Below, in pieces: positions 21,372 to 33,901 of a DNA stretch of 64,000 bases (within the stretch, counting starts at the first letter, position 1; each line of letters starts with the position of its first letter). The position numbers were made by a program, and so were the translations under genes. Below the pieces are notes generated by a model, which saw nothing but the letters and a program-made list of their open reading frames with translations, searched no databases and was not told the DNA's origin. Source of the stretch: Larix kaempferi (Eukaryota; Streptophyta; Pinopsida; Pinales; Pinaceae); NCBI GenBank assembly GCA_027924585.1, contig BSBM01000602.1, positions 10,477,501 through 10,541,500 of the forward strand, in the 5' to 3' direction.

Positions 21372-22462
21372 GACCCACTGAAATCTTGAATCTAAGGTTC
21401 TTGAGGTTCAATACTTCCTTTCATATTTGGTATACTGAAATGCTGTACATCACAGTAATAATGAATTGCCTTGAAATGCTGCACATCACAGTAATAATGA
21501 TTGCCTTGAAATTATATTAATCTTTCTTTTATGACAAAAGATAATGGAAACCGAATTACGCTAATATGTTGCAGATTCCCTGAAATGTTGTATCCCTCGC
21601 AATTCCAATGGAAATGTTGCTCTGCGTGGACAATGAGAATTTCGATCGAAAAGAAGCAGAGGCTAAGTACAAAAACTGTGTATCGAGGTTAGTGATTTGT
21701 TATCTACATGTTCTGATTTGTGATTTGTTATCTACATGTTTTGATTTGTGATTTGTAATTAATATGTGTAATAACTTCTACATTTTCTGATTGAATAGTA
21801 ATTTATAATAATTTCATTGATTTCCACTAAAACCCTTTTCAATGATCATCCTAATCTTGTCTAATGTTCGATTTCCTTCATTACTAGATGGTAATCTCCT
21901 GAGTAAATCCTAAATTTTGAATGAATCAATCAGGAAAATAGTTATAGTTTTTTACTGTAAGAAGTTTATATAGAACAATAATGTTCATGTTGTAATTCTT
22001 GCACAACCTCTAATCAATGTTTCATACCCACGGAAATCTCATTCTAAGGTTCGTGATGTTCAATATTCCCTTTCATATTTTGTATACATCACAGTAATAA
22101 TGAATCTCCTTGAAATTATATTAATCTTTCTTTTATGACATATTTTGTATACATCACAGTAATAATGAATCTCCTTGAAATTATATTAATCTTTGTTTTA
22201 TGACATATTTTGTATACATCACAGTAATAATGAATCTCCTTGAAATTATATTAATCTTTGTTTTATGACTTTGCAGATTCCCTGAAATGGTGTATCCCTC
22301 GCAATTCGAATGGAAATGTGTCAGGATGAATTTGAATCACAGTGGGTAAGAAGAATTTAAGGTGGCAAGAAGCAGAGGCTAAGTACAAAAATGGTGTATC
22401 CAGGTTAGTGATTTGCTATCTTCATGTTCTGATTTGGATTAATATATATAATAACTTCTACA
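21372..22462 (+). repeat. ~650-bp tandem duplication, second copy interrupted by the CACTA element
   Basis: Copy 1 is about 21372-21910. Copy 2 starts near 22026 and runs to 22462, then resumes at 42641-42735. Shared landmarks in order are the TAAGGTTC and TTCAATA segments, CATCACAGTAATAATGA, GCAGATTCCCTGAAATG, CCTCGCAATTC, GAAGCAGAGGCTAAGTACAA, TTAGTGATTTG, ATAACTTCTACA, then TTCTGATTG and TTCGATTTCCTTCATTA. Neither copy gives a recognisable protein. Within copy 2 a 65-bp unit is present three times (22074-22268). Confidence 0.85.
22460..22462. other. Left 3-bp target-site duplication (ACA) of the CACTA element
   Basis: ACA directly precedes the terminus at 22463 and recurs at 42638-42640 directly after the other terminus. 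A 3-bp duplication is the hallmark of CACTA insertion. Confidence 0.85.
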
Positions 22463-22660
22463 CACAACAAGAAAAGCCATCTTTTAGCACCACAAGTTAG
22501 CACCACTTATAGTTTGTGGTGCTAATGTGGTGGTATTGGCACCACTTACATTTATGTGGTGTTAAAGTGGTGTTATTAGCACCATTTATATTTTGTGGTG
22601 TTAAAGTGGTGGTATTAGCACCACTTATATTTTGTGGTGTTAATATGGTGTTATATTAGT
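22463..22660 (+). repeat. CACTA left terminus and subterminal repeats
   Basis: After the terminal CACAACAAGAAAA, variants of TTAGCACCACTTATATTTTG and its partner GTGGTGTTAA alternate about five times. Such repeats are the usual binding sites of the smaller CACTA protein. A second looser group of CACCA words continues to about 23000 and again at 23445-23760. Confidence 0.85.
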
Positions 22661-23879
22661 TTTACCTTTATGAGAAATTCCATGTTGGCAAGTACCATAA
22701 AGTGGTGCTAAGCTATTATTTTCCACATGGACATGTACACGTAGGATTTAATTATGTGGATTTGCACCAAAACAAATTCACAAATAATTATTTTGAAAAT
22801 AACTCAATTCAATATTTATTTATTTTTTCATATCAATTAAAATAAATGATCAAAAATTAATTTATGAGTTTTTGCACCATACTTACAAAAAGTTCAAATA
22901 TTAAGCAAATAAATTCTAGTGATTCATTTATGAAGTTTACACCACAAGTACAACAAGTTCAAAAAACATATTTGGAAAATAGCTCAATTGATTTATTCAT
23001 TTTTTATATTATTAAACATATAAATACAATTAACAAATAAATAAAAACAACTATTTTTAATTTATTACTATTGTAAATTAGTAATAAAATTATTTGAATT
23101 TAAATTTGATTATTCCTTTGAGATATTTTTATCTTCTTAAATTTTTTTGATGGAAATTAGTATTGTTATTAGGTGTTAATACAAGACATGGGTCTTAGAT
23201 CCATCTATATGATCAATGGAGAAAACCTCTAGCTAAGGCCCTAAAAGAAGCTTTTAGGAATCTAGGACCAAGAAAGACACCACAAAGGTCTCCACACATA
23301 TTCCTAAGAGTATTCTTAGCCTCTAAGTGTGGGCATTCACACTATTATAAGTTTTTAATCACCAGGGATAGGTCCAATGGCCCTCAACATTGTTGAACGA
23401 ACAATCATAGGCCTTAGCCTAAAGGAATCCTAAGCATAAAGAAATGTCATGTTGTCAAGTACCATATAGTGGGGCTAAGCTCATATTTGTCTCATGGACA
23501 TGTACAAAAATGATTTAATTATGATGATTTGCACCATAAACACAACAATATCACAAATAATTATTTTTTAATAACTTAATTCAATTTTTTTCTTTCAAAT
23601 AAATGCCCATGATTAATTTATGAGGTTTTAAACCACAATCACAACAAATTCAATTATTTGCTTTTATCACTATTTAAACCAACAAGCTCACATGATTCAT
23701 TTATGAGGTGTTGCACCACAAACACAACAAGTTCACAAATAATTATTTTCTAAATAGCTCAAGTCGAGTATTCATTTTTTAATATTATTCAGGCAAACAA
23801 ATACCCATGATTCTTAAATTTGACAAATAATTAAATACAAACATTTTTGATTTATTACTATTATAAAATATTAATAAAT
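22661..23879 (+). other. CACTA 5' non-coding region with an internal duplication
   Basis: AT-rich. The segment with CAAGTACCATA, GTGGTGCTAAGC and CATGGACATGTACA at about 22688-22790 returns near 23455-23560, about 765 bp later. Between them (23160-23440) lies a more complex segment weakly like the following satellite (CCTCTAGCTAAGGCCCTAAA). No gene. Confidence 0.5.
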
Positions 23880-26800
23880 CTTGAGCTCTAAATGATTCTT
23901 CCATCCATCTAAGGGTAAGAAGATTTCCTCTACTAAAGACACATGGCCTCTGAGGGTATCATTCGCCTATGATTGATTATGTAATTGCCATTAGGTGGTT
24001 TTGAGTAGTATCTACATGTCTCGGGGCCTTGGGAATGATGTTATAGGGAAAACAACCATGCCTTTTTCTTTAAAGAAACAATTGGGGAATCTATAGTGAT
24101 GAACGATGCCTAGAGCACCATGCATGACCTTGCATGGATATCCATACCACTATGTATCCATTTCTTGGAGCCTTGGAGACTTGGACATGGTCAAGGGAGG
24201 AGACTTGAATCTATATCCATAAAGGAATCTTATAGCCATCCAAGTCTAATAAGAACTCCTCAACCAACCACAAATGACCTCTTGAGGGTATCATTGTCAT
24301 ATGATTGAGGATATTAACACCATTATGTGATTTTGATAAGTATGTAGGTGTCTTAGAACCTCAGGAATGATGCTATAGAGAATAATACCATGCCTTTGGC
24401 GTTAAATAAACAACTAAGGAATCTAGAGCCCTAAACAATGCCTCAAAGCACCATGCATGCCTTTGCAAGGGTATCCATTGAGCTTTGTATCTAGGTGTTA
24501 TGTTCTTGAGGTCTTGGGCATGGTCAGTGGAAGAAATTTGAACCTTGGGCCTTATAGAAATATTTTATCCATCCAAGGATAAGAATGTTTCCTCCACCAG
24601 CCAAACATGGCCTCCTAAAGGTATCATTGGCCTATGATTAAGGATGACAATTCCAGTAGGCGGGTTTGAAAATATGTATGTGTCTCAATTCCTTGGGAAT
24701 GACATTCTAGGGGAAATACCATTCATTTATCCTTAAAGACCATTAAGGCATCCCAAACCATGAACAACGCCTTAAAGCACCATGTGTGACTTTGCAAGGG
24801 TATCCATGGCACTATGTATCCAAGTCTTGGGGACTTGGGGGATTGGAAATGGTCATGGGAGGAGGCATGAAGCTCAAGCTCTAATGGAATCTTTTATCCA
24901 TCTAGAGATAAGAAGGTTCTATCCACCAACAACACATCGCCTTTCAAGGGTCATTGGCTTATGATTGAGGATGTTAGTGACATTAGGGTGTTTTTAGGAA
25001 TATGTACATGTCTCAGGGTGTTGGGAATGGATTTCAAGGGAGGAATAACATACTTTTATCCCTAACGAAATAATTGAGGATTCCACAGCCATGAACAATG
25101 CCTCAAAGAACCACACATGACTTTGTAGGGATATCCATGGTATTATGTATCTAGGTCTTGTGGCATTAGGGAATTCAACATGGTCAATGAAAGAGACTTA
25201 AAAATAGGGCCCTAAAGGAATCTTCCTGCCATCTGTGTCAAATAAGGATGCCTGCACCAACCACAGAGGGTCTCTTGAGGGTATCATTGATCTATGATTA
25301 GTTATTTTAACACCAATAGTTGGTTTTGAGCGTTAGACACATGTCTCGGGGCCTTGGGAATGACACTCTATAGAAGAGGACCATGCCTTTGGCCCTAAAG
25401 AAACCATTTAGGCATACAAAGCCATAAATAATGCTAGAAATCACCACACATGGCTTCAATAGGTATCCATGGCACTATGCATCCAGGTCATTAGGACTTG
25501 GGGCATTGAACATGGTCAAGGGATGGGACCTAAACCTCGGTCTCTAAAGAAATATTCTATCCATCGAAGGATAAGAAGGATACCTCAACCAACCACACAT
25601 AGCCTCTTAAAGGAAGCATTGGATTATGATTGGGGATCTTAGTACAGTTATATATTTTGAGTAATATCTACTTGTTTCAAGGCCTTGGGAATGATATTCT
25701 AAGGAAGAAGACTATGTGTTTGGCCCTAAATTAATTCTTATGGAATTTAGAGCCATGAACAATGTGTCAAGGAATCATGCATAACTTCGTAGGGGTATCC
25801 ATGGCACTATGTATCTAGGTTTTTTTTCCTTTGGGCATTGGACATGGTCAGTAGAGGACACTTGATCCTCAATCCCTAAATGAATATTTTAGCCATCTAA
25901 GGTTAAGGAGATGGTCTCCACCAACCACACATGGCCTTGGGAATGGAATTCTAGGGAAAAAACCATGTCTTTATCCCTAAAGAAACCATTGAATCATCCA
26001 GAGCCATGAACAATGGCTTAATGCACCATGCACGACTTCATAGGGGTATCCATGTCTTGGGGATTTGGGGGCTTGGAAATGATCGTGGGAGGAGATCTAC
26101 AACTTTAGAACTAAAGGAATCTTCTAGCCATCAAGGGATAAGAAGGTTTCCTTCACTAACCACACATGGAATCTTGAGATTACCATTAGCTTATGATTGT
26201 GAATGCTCGTGCTATTAGGTATTTTTTAGTATTATATACATGTCTCTAGGCCTTGAGAATGATATTATAGGGAATCAAACCATGCCTTTAGCCATCAATA
26301 AATTGTTGAGGTATCCAAATCCATCAACAATTCCTTGAAGTGCCACATATGGCTTCAAAGGGTATCCATGGTGCTATGCATCTAGGTCTTATTTCCTTGA
26401 TTCCTTCAACATGAATAATGGAGGATATCTAAACCTAGGTCCATAAAGGAAGCTTCTATCTATCCATGGTTATTAAGGTTGCCCCTACCAACAACACATG
26501 GCCTCCTAAGGGTATCATTGGCCTATGATTGTGGATGACATTGACATTAGGTGGTTTTGAGAAATATGCACATGTCTCAAGGCCTTGGGAATACAATTAT
26601 ATGGAAGAATACCATGCCTTTAATCCTTAAGAAACCATTTTGGCATCCAAATCCATTAATAATTCCACAAAGCACCACACATCACTTCGTAACGTATCCA
26701 TGGCACTATGTATCGAAGTATTTGGGACTTAGGGCCTTGGCTATGGTCAAGGGAGGAGACTTGAACCTTGGATCCTAAAGGAATCATATATCAATCTAGG

Positions 26801-27765
26801 GCTAAGAACATTCCCTCCACCATCCACACATGGTTTCTTGAGGGTATCATTGGCTTATCAGTGAGGTTGATAGTGTCATTAGGTGGTTTTGAGTAGTATT
26901 TATGTGTCTAGGGGTCTTGAGAATAATGCTATAAAGAATAAGACCATTTTTTTGAACTGAATAAATTGGTGTGGTATCCATAGCTATGAAAAATAACTCA
27001 AGGATACATGCATAGCTTCATAGGGGTTCCCATGGAACTATGTATCTAGGTTTCTAGTCATGGGGCCTTAGACGTGGTCAGTGGAGGAAACATAATCCTT
27101 GGGCCCTAAAGGAATCTTCTATCCATCCAAGGCTAAGTAGGTTGCCTCCACCAACCACACATGATCTCCTGAGTGTATCACTGGCCTATTATTTGGGATG
27201 TTGGTTCCATTAGGTTGTTTTGACCAGGAAGTAGGTGTCTTATAGTGTTGTGAATTGTGTTCCAAGGAACAATACCATGCCTTTATCCCTAAATAAATCA
27301 TTGAGGCATCCAAATCCAAGAACACTACCTCAAAGCACCATGCATGACTTTGTAGGGGTATCTATAGAACTATATATCTTGATCGTGTGGCCTTAGGGCC
27401 TTGGACATGGTTAGTGGAGGAAACCTAAACCTCGGGATCTAAAGGAATCTTCTAGTCATCTAGGGCTAAGTAGGTTTCCTCCTGGAACAACACATGGCCT
27501 ACTGAGGGTGTCATTGGCCTATGATTGAGGATGTTGGTGCCATTAGGTGGTTTTGAGCATTATGTAGATTCCCTGGGGCCTTGGGAATGACATTTTTGGG
27601 AAGAAGATCATAAATTTGGCCTGAAAGAAACCATATAGGCATCCAAATCCATGGGAAATGCCTCAAAGCATTATACATTACTTCGCATGGGTGTCCATAG
27701 TGTTATGTTTATAGTTCTTGTGGTCTTGGGGCTTTGTACATGGTCAATGGAGGAGACATGAACTT
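23880..27765 (+). repeat. ~330-bp satellite array inside the CACTA element
   Basis: The landmark GGTATCATTGGCCTATGATT or a variant stands at about 23955, 24283, 24613, 24946, 25277, 25607, 26183, 26508, 26838, 27172 and 27505, a spacing of 325-334 bp. Between 25607 and 26183 the spacing is 576, which fits two units minus about 85 bp. The missing stretch is visible as ACATGGCCTTGGGAATGG near 25930. Other shared words are GGCCTTGGGAATGA, TATCCATGGCACTATGTATC and GACATGGTCAATGGAGGAGA. About 11-12 diverged units; no conserved frame. Confidence 0.92.
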
Positions 27766-28700
27766 TGAATTTTGCAGGGTTCTTGGAGCGAAGCTTTGTT
27801 GTAGCTTGGGCGACCAGGGCTTGGCCCAGCCGCCCCTCAGGACGGCGGATCATCTTTCTCGGCGGCAAGCTAATCTTCTTCGACGGCGGACCCCTGACGG
27901 CGGCTGATACTCGATGGCGGCGGCGATCTTGGTTTCCTTCGTCCAGATCTGAGCCCTATTCACCTGTTGCTGCCTAGGGCTTGGAGGACGGCGGATCTTC
28001 TTTCTCGGTGGCAATAATCTTCTTCGACGACGGATGCTAACCTGACGGCGGCTGCTACTCGATGGCGGCGGCGATCTTCCTTCGTCCAGATCTGACCAGG
28101 GATTGGAAGAAAGGAAGCCAAGCTCTCGCTCGGCAGCCATGGCGGCCATGGTGGCCCTGTAACAGTCCTCCGGTGGTGCTCTCGACTACTCTGTAAGAGG
28201 CTCCTGTCTTGTCTGCTAGACATTTAGAGGGTTTCTGTGAAGAACTCGACCATTAGCCGGTTACGTGGTGAATTTCGGGCGTATCAAAAACTTCAGAGAT
28301 TTCTTGTTAAAGAACTCCCGAAAAAGACGCAGGCCGCAGAGAACTCTTTCGGAGTTTCTTGGCACCTGGTGCCGTGCACCTATATTTCGGTTTTCTTGAC
28401 CCATCTTTTAAATCGCCAAGAAGCTTCAGGGCTCTCGGCAGGCTAATGGCGGTTCTATGCGGCTAGATGCATAGATCACAAGCGGAGCACATCTACGGCG
28501 GTGCTCTGGTTTTTGTTTGCCCGTTTTCTTCATCAGGAGATGCTGGCTGATTTCGCCGGTTTGGGAGATCCATTGAGTTTGCTGCTCGTCCACAAACTTG
28601 GATCTACTATTTCTTCTGTAGAGGGTTTCGGTTGATGGAAGCTGAAGACGTCTTCTCCATTTTCTTGTGGCGAAGTTTTTCTTTGGGTTTCTTTTTTTTG
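27766..28700. other. GC-rich island, possibly captured host sequence
   Basis: GC content rises sharply and CG dinucleotides become frequent, unlike all other CACTA DNA here. A ~147-bp unit containing CTCGATGGCGGCGGCGATCTT and TTCGTCCAGATCTGA is present twice (about 27805-27955 and 27960-28100). Both strands hold open frames: minus strand 28149-27850 starts after a good initiation context, plus strand 28237-28446 is also open. None matches a family I know. This could be the 5' part of a captured gene, or the element's own promoter region. Confidence 0.45.
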
Positions 28701-29498
28701 GTTCAGCTCTTATTAAGCTGTTGTTTTTGCTTATATGGGACAGAAATATGTGAAAATGTAGGGATCCTTGTTGATTCTACTACATGTGCAATATGTAATT
28801 TTGATCATCTTTTTGAAATAAAATTACGGACTTTTTCCAAGGAAAAAAAAAAACTCGATATCCAAAAACAATATTTACAACTTAGGAAAAGAAAAAATAA
28901 TTCTTTCAAGATCGAGTGATGGGGCCTTGGCCTTAATCTCCTCATCAGGTCCATTTACACAGTTACAATTACATTTACCAAACTAGTAATAATAGTAATA
29001 GGGGTCAAATTTGAGGGATGTTACACTAAGAAGCTTTCATCCACCAACAAACCCCCCCTAAGAAACCAAAGCCTCATTCCATAAATGAAGGCTCTAGTCA
29101 TCTATGTCCAAGAACAATGACCTTAAATACCATAACTGACCTCTTGATGGATTCAATTGCATTTGAGTGGTGATATGGATTCCATTAGCACTTGTTGAGC
29201 TATAGGTATTGATCTTGAGTACCTTGACATGGTTGGAGTGGGAAACTTGGGCCTTAATGTGAAAATGTTTCTCCCATAGAATGTGTATGGCCCTTTTACA
29301 ATACCTAGGGAAGAGACAATACACTCAACACTTGATAGTATGGTCATCCATAAAGAAAAACACTTAGCATAGAGGGTCCAAAAACACCAAAAAATAAATA
29401 AGCTTGAAAATATTTTAATCGAGAAACTCTCTATTAAAGCCCAACAACTTTGAGATGGAAACCATGGAAATCACATGTGCAAACTTACACAACAAAAT

Positions 29499-29722
29499 GA
29501 TATATGCTTTTTCTTTTTATTCATTTTATTTTTTCACTTTATCTCTTACTACTCCAAATTATGGCCATAACTTTAGTGTGATCCACCTATGTGTGCAGGG
29601 GGAATGTAATGATACGCTTTTTCTTTTTATTCATTTTCTTTTTTTCACTTAGTCTCTTACCACCCCAAATTATGGCCATAACTTTAGTGTAATGCACTTA
29701 TGTGTGCACGGGGGATGTAATG
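29499..29722 (+). repeat. 112-bp tandem duplication
   Basis: Two adjacent units (29499-29610, 29611-29722) share GCTTTTTCTTTTTATTCATT, AAATTATGGCCATAACTTTA and TATGTGTGCA, with a few substitutions. Confidence 0.9.
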
Positions 29723-31480
29723 CAAGCCCTACACAATTAACCACTATGTATGAATAATCCATAACAACTTTAAGAATTAAATTGTGGTAATGGGTGAAAA
29801 ATTCTATTCCCAAAACAACTTTAAAAATTAAATTGTGGTAAGGGTGAAAAATTATTCATTTATGAGAAGTAGATCTAACAATTTTTTTACTTTAATATTT
29901 TATGTTTTTTTTCTTAAATTTATTTATTATGTTCTTTCAAAAATTACATAATAGTTCTCAAATTTTCTATATATATAATTTTTTTCAAACAATTATATTT
30001 AAGAAAAAAATTTACACCAAAAAATTACAAGCTCAACTTTTACCTTCATATTCTAACCTTATAAAAGTTATTTAAAATTTAACTTGATATTACAAAATTT
30101 AAAAAATAGTTTAACTTTAGAAATGATATAATATTTTCATTCAATTTTTCATATATATATTATATTTTTTTTCAAATAAAAATAGTTAGAAGTTTTTTTA
30201 TAGACAAAAAATATGAGCTCAAATTTTATCTTATTTAAAATTCAACTTAATATTACAAAATTTAAAAAATATATCAATTCTAAAAATCAAATTTGATCTT
30301 ATTTAAAATTTAACTTAATATTACAAAATTTAAAGAATCATATAATTTTAAAATGATACAATAGTTTTATTTTTCTATAATTTTTTAAAGACAAAGTACA
30401 TTTAAAAATTCATAAATTTTATATAAAAGTTAATTAAAATTTAACTTTAAAGTATAAAATTAAAAAATTTATATTAATTTTAGAAATGATATAATAATTC
30501 TAATTTTTTCATTATTTAAAAACAAATTATTATTAGAAAAATTACAATGAAAAGAATATTAAAAATTACATAAAAATAAAATTAAAAATTACATTCGAGG
30601 AATTATAACCATTGTAATTTCCATTATAATTCATATTTAAACTTAAAGGCTAGTGCTATATAACTATGGATATATAACTTCTGTTGAAAAAAAAAACTAT
30701 GCATATCTCACTTGGATGAACACAAATCTATTTCGACTAACGGTCAAAATGCAAAGTGATTTGCAAATCTCAACAACCACTATTATTATCAATAGCTCAA
30801 TAAACTGCATTGAGTTGGCGTGATGGACAACCGAATGAACAGCCAGTCAGGTAGGAGGTGCCTCCTAAATAATTGAACCGCATTTAAGATTTCAGTTGGC
30901 GTGAGCCGAATGGAAAGTCACTCAGGTCGCGGGTGAATCTAAAAATTTCCCTCCAAAGCAATGCATTTTCCTTTCCCTCCAAAGCTATGCATTTTCCCCC
31001 AATTTACTCGTACATGTGGGCTATGCATTTTTCCCCAATTTACTCTTGAATGCTGAATGCTGCCTTGTTAAGCGCTGGTTACTCCATTTTACCGAGTTTA
31101 CTTAATCCTGGATGCTTGGATGCTTGCTTGTTGAGGTTGGTTACTCCATTTTTCCCCAATTTAAGTGCATGCATCTTGCTTTGCTGGTCTGTTATGTGCT
31201 TTCTCAACTGGTCTGATCCGTTTTGTAGCTTGCTGGTCTGTTCGGCTTTCTCAATTGATCTCGGCAACTTTGCTGATCACAGGTATGTTAATTTCTTACC
31301 TATATTATAAATTAATTGCATAAAATCCAATATATTGAAGAATATACTGTGTTTTTGAAAAACATCGACTAACGAATACAATGAAGATCTGATTTGGAAA
31401 GGAGCTTTGCATTGGCCGTAGTTTAGGCAAATTAAGAAATGAAGATTTTGTTTCCTTGTCACACCTATAGGAACTTTGCA

Positions 31481-31710
31481 AGGAAGATTTTTATTTTTTA
31501 TTAGTAAAAGTGGATGACCATATTCGCTGTGGTTTCTATTTATGCATATTAAGCAGTCCCCAATAAGAAAATAGCAATTTACAGTGCATATAGGAAATCT
31601 GGAAGGAAGATTTTTATTTTTTATTAGTAAAAGTGGATAACCATATTCGCTGTGGTTTCTATTTCTGCATATTAAGCGGTCCCCAATAAGAAAATAACAA
31701 TTTACAGTGC
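31481..31710 (+). repeat. ~107-bp near-tandem duplication, offset 123 bp
   Basis: AGGAAGATTTTTATTTTTTA, ACCATATTCGCTGTGGTTTC and CAATTTACAGTGC recur in the same order in 31481-31587 and 31604-31710. Confidence 0.9.
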
Positions 31711-33204
31711 CCAGGGTATAAAGAGGCTGGATTTCCATGCCATAACTGAGTAGCCTCGGTCTAGGAATTTGTCCTCTGCTATTAGTGTATTTAGGGTAAT
31801 AATTACTAAGTATCACCTCCTGCATCTGGCCGCTCAGTACCGGCCAGGCAGTTATATCTCTCAATGAATCTGTGTAAAACCCCAAGACCAAGCCAGCAAG
31901 AAGCCAAATTAGTGATAAGGGAGCCTTAGGTAGGGTAGGTGGTGGGCAAAAGATAAATATGGTAAATACAGAAAGCAAAAGTAGCGTGGTCTTCTAAATA
32001 AACTTTACAGGCAAATTTCTGTGGCAGTGCGTAGAGTAGTGGTGGAGGACAGTCAAGTGCAGATGGAGGCGCGAGTGCTAATAGTGGGGTAGCAACGAAC
32101 AGTAATTATAGTCTGTGTGTGGCGGAGTGAATCGGGTTAGCCAGCCAGGACCGGAACGGTGGAGTGTGTTTAATGAGTTGCAGGAATGGTGGAGTGTGTT
32201 TAATGACTGTATGCTTTATACGCATTCTAATTAGTTTATTAGGCGGTCTTCCTGAAGCTGTCTGGGGAACTAGGGGGGGTGTTTCTGCTGTCCGTATGAC
32301 CCTTTAGCTGTATTGGAGGTGCGTTTGATTAAAGCTAGAAGATTGTTCAGCTAATGGTCTGTTTGTGTGTATGAAGTAAGAATCCCAACGTTGAAGAAGT
32401 AAGAAGCTCAATGTAGCCCGTGTCTTAGGAATAAGCCTAATGTTGAAGTAGAAAGGGTGAATCCAGTGGGGTAGAGGATAGCCTTAGTGAGATCTAATTG
32501 TGTTATGGTTTTATGCGGGTTAAAGAGAGTCTGAGTAGAGAGTATGACTTATGGGTGTATAAGAATATGGGTTGTATATGACTGATAAATTTTTTTATTT
32601 AGTGAATACACGCGTTTAAAAATAAGGTAAAAGGGCTTAGCTATATTGTTTGTTTGGAGAAAAACTATGATTCGGTCCAATAGTGGATTTCACACCGATG
32701 TATCTGGCACAGGTTGCCTAAAGTCTGGTTATATGGGGAACCCAGGTCGACCTCGCAGGAAGGCACCAGTGGCATGTAGGAGCCCGAATCTTAGGCGCAG
32801 AGTCTAGGATGCCACACAGTGCCCCATGTTAGTTCTCAAAGCGTGCTTCGGGTGAACCCCTTAGCATTAACCACAATGGAGGCACCTGTCGGGTCCAACA
32901 CATAGACCCTCCCCTACCAACAACTCAATTTAGCGCAGATCCCATCGCATGACCTACGCCTTATGTGACAGAAATCATGGGACAGCAAGCGAGAGCAAGC
33001 CCTGGTTCTTTCTTATCCCAGCCCGCCCCGCAGTAAGGATAATCAACAAGTAATAATCAAGTAATAAAAGCAAGTAAGCCCATTTCTTTCATCTCCCAGC
33101 CTGCTAGTAAGATGCCTGCCAGTAACGATTGGCTAGTAACTAACGAGAATCCAGTAAAAATAAGCGAGCAGCGATCGCAGCAATCCTAGCAGTGCCATAT
33201 TGTG

Positions 33205-33490
33205 AATATTAAGAATATAAATATAGATCCAAATTCTGGTGTAGGAGCTCGGTGGGAAGGGCACATGCCCATTCCTTTGTTTGCAAGTATTAAGTATATA
33301 TATAGAGCCCAATTCTGGTGTGTGAGCTCGGTTGGAAGGGTGCATGCCCAATATTTTTGTTTGTAAGTATTAAGAATATATAGAGACAGCCAAAGTCTTG
33401 TGCAGGAGCTCGATTTGAAGGGCGCAGGCCCAATAATTTTTTTTGTAAATATTAAGAATATATATAGAAATCCAAATTCTAGTGTAGGAG
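33205..33490 (+). repeat. ~81-bp tandem repeat, about 3.5 units
   Basis: ATTAAGAATATATATAGA recurs at about 33208, 33289, 33369 and 33451, each followed by CCAAATTCTGGTGTAGGAGC and then GGAAGGGCGCATGCCCAAT or a variant. Confidence 0.9.
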
Positions 33491-33629
33491 CTTGTAATGT
33501 CCCTTAAATCCCCCCCCCCCCGCCCCCAAAAAAAATTGTTAAGGGACACACGTAAACACCATGAACGAAGAGCTCATACTTGAATTATGATAACCTATTC
33601 TTAAATGATATACTACTCTTACGTGTTTC

Positions 33630-33901
33630 CATGGCAATCAACAATTACGTGTTTCCCTTCTCCAATAGTAAATAAAAAAAGAAAATTTAGAATTGCAAGC
33701 AGCAATAAAAACGTCCAACAGTCACTGAGAGCACCCCGGGCAAGTTAGAATTCGCCCAGGTAGTGATAAACGCCCAAGCAGTCACTGAGAGCAAATTAAG
33801 CCTCAGAGAACCAGAAGATGGCTTGTAGCAGCCATGGCAATCAACAATTACGTGTTTCCCTTCTCCAATATTAAATAAAAAAAGAAAATTTAGAATTGCA
33901 A
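33630..33901 (+). repeat. 69-bp direct repeat, offset 203 bp
   Basis: CATGGCAATCAACAATTACG through TTTAGAATTGCAA occurs at 33630-33698 and 33833-33901 almost identically. Between them CAGTCACTGAGAGCA occurs twice, 60 bp apart. Confidence 0.9.

Noticed and set aside
21585-21700. A third aquaporin exon starting AGATTCCCTGAAATG (RFPEM...), also at 22276
   Set aside because: RFP resembles the residues after the first NPA helix in NIPs, but the splice phase does not fit exon 2 and the following residues do not match the family.
23880-27765. A CRISPR-like array or a repeated protein gene
   Set aside because: Units are ~330 bp, adjoining and diverged throughout, without short identical repeats and unique spacers. 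No frame stays open across units.
27850-28149. A real minus-strand gene starting MAAMAAERELGF
   Set aside because: The frame is Arg- and Pro-rich and covers the duplicated GC-rich unit. Neither strand gives a recognisable product, so it is reported only as a GC-rich island.
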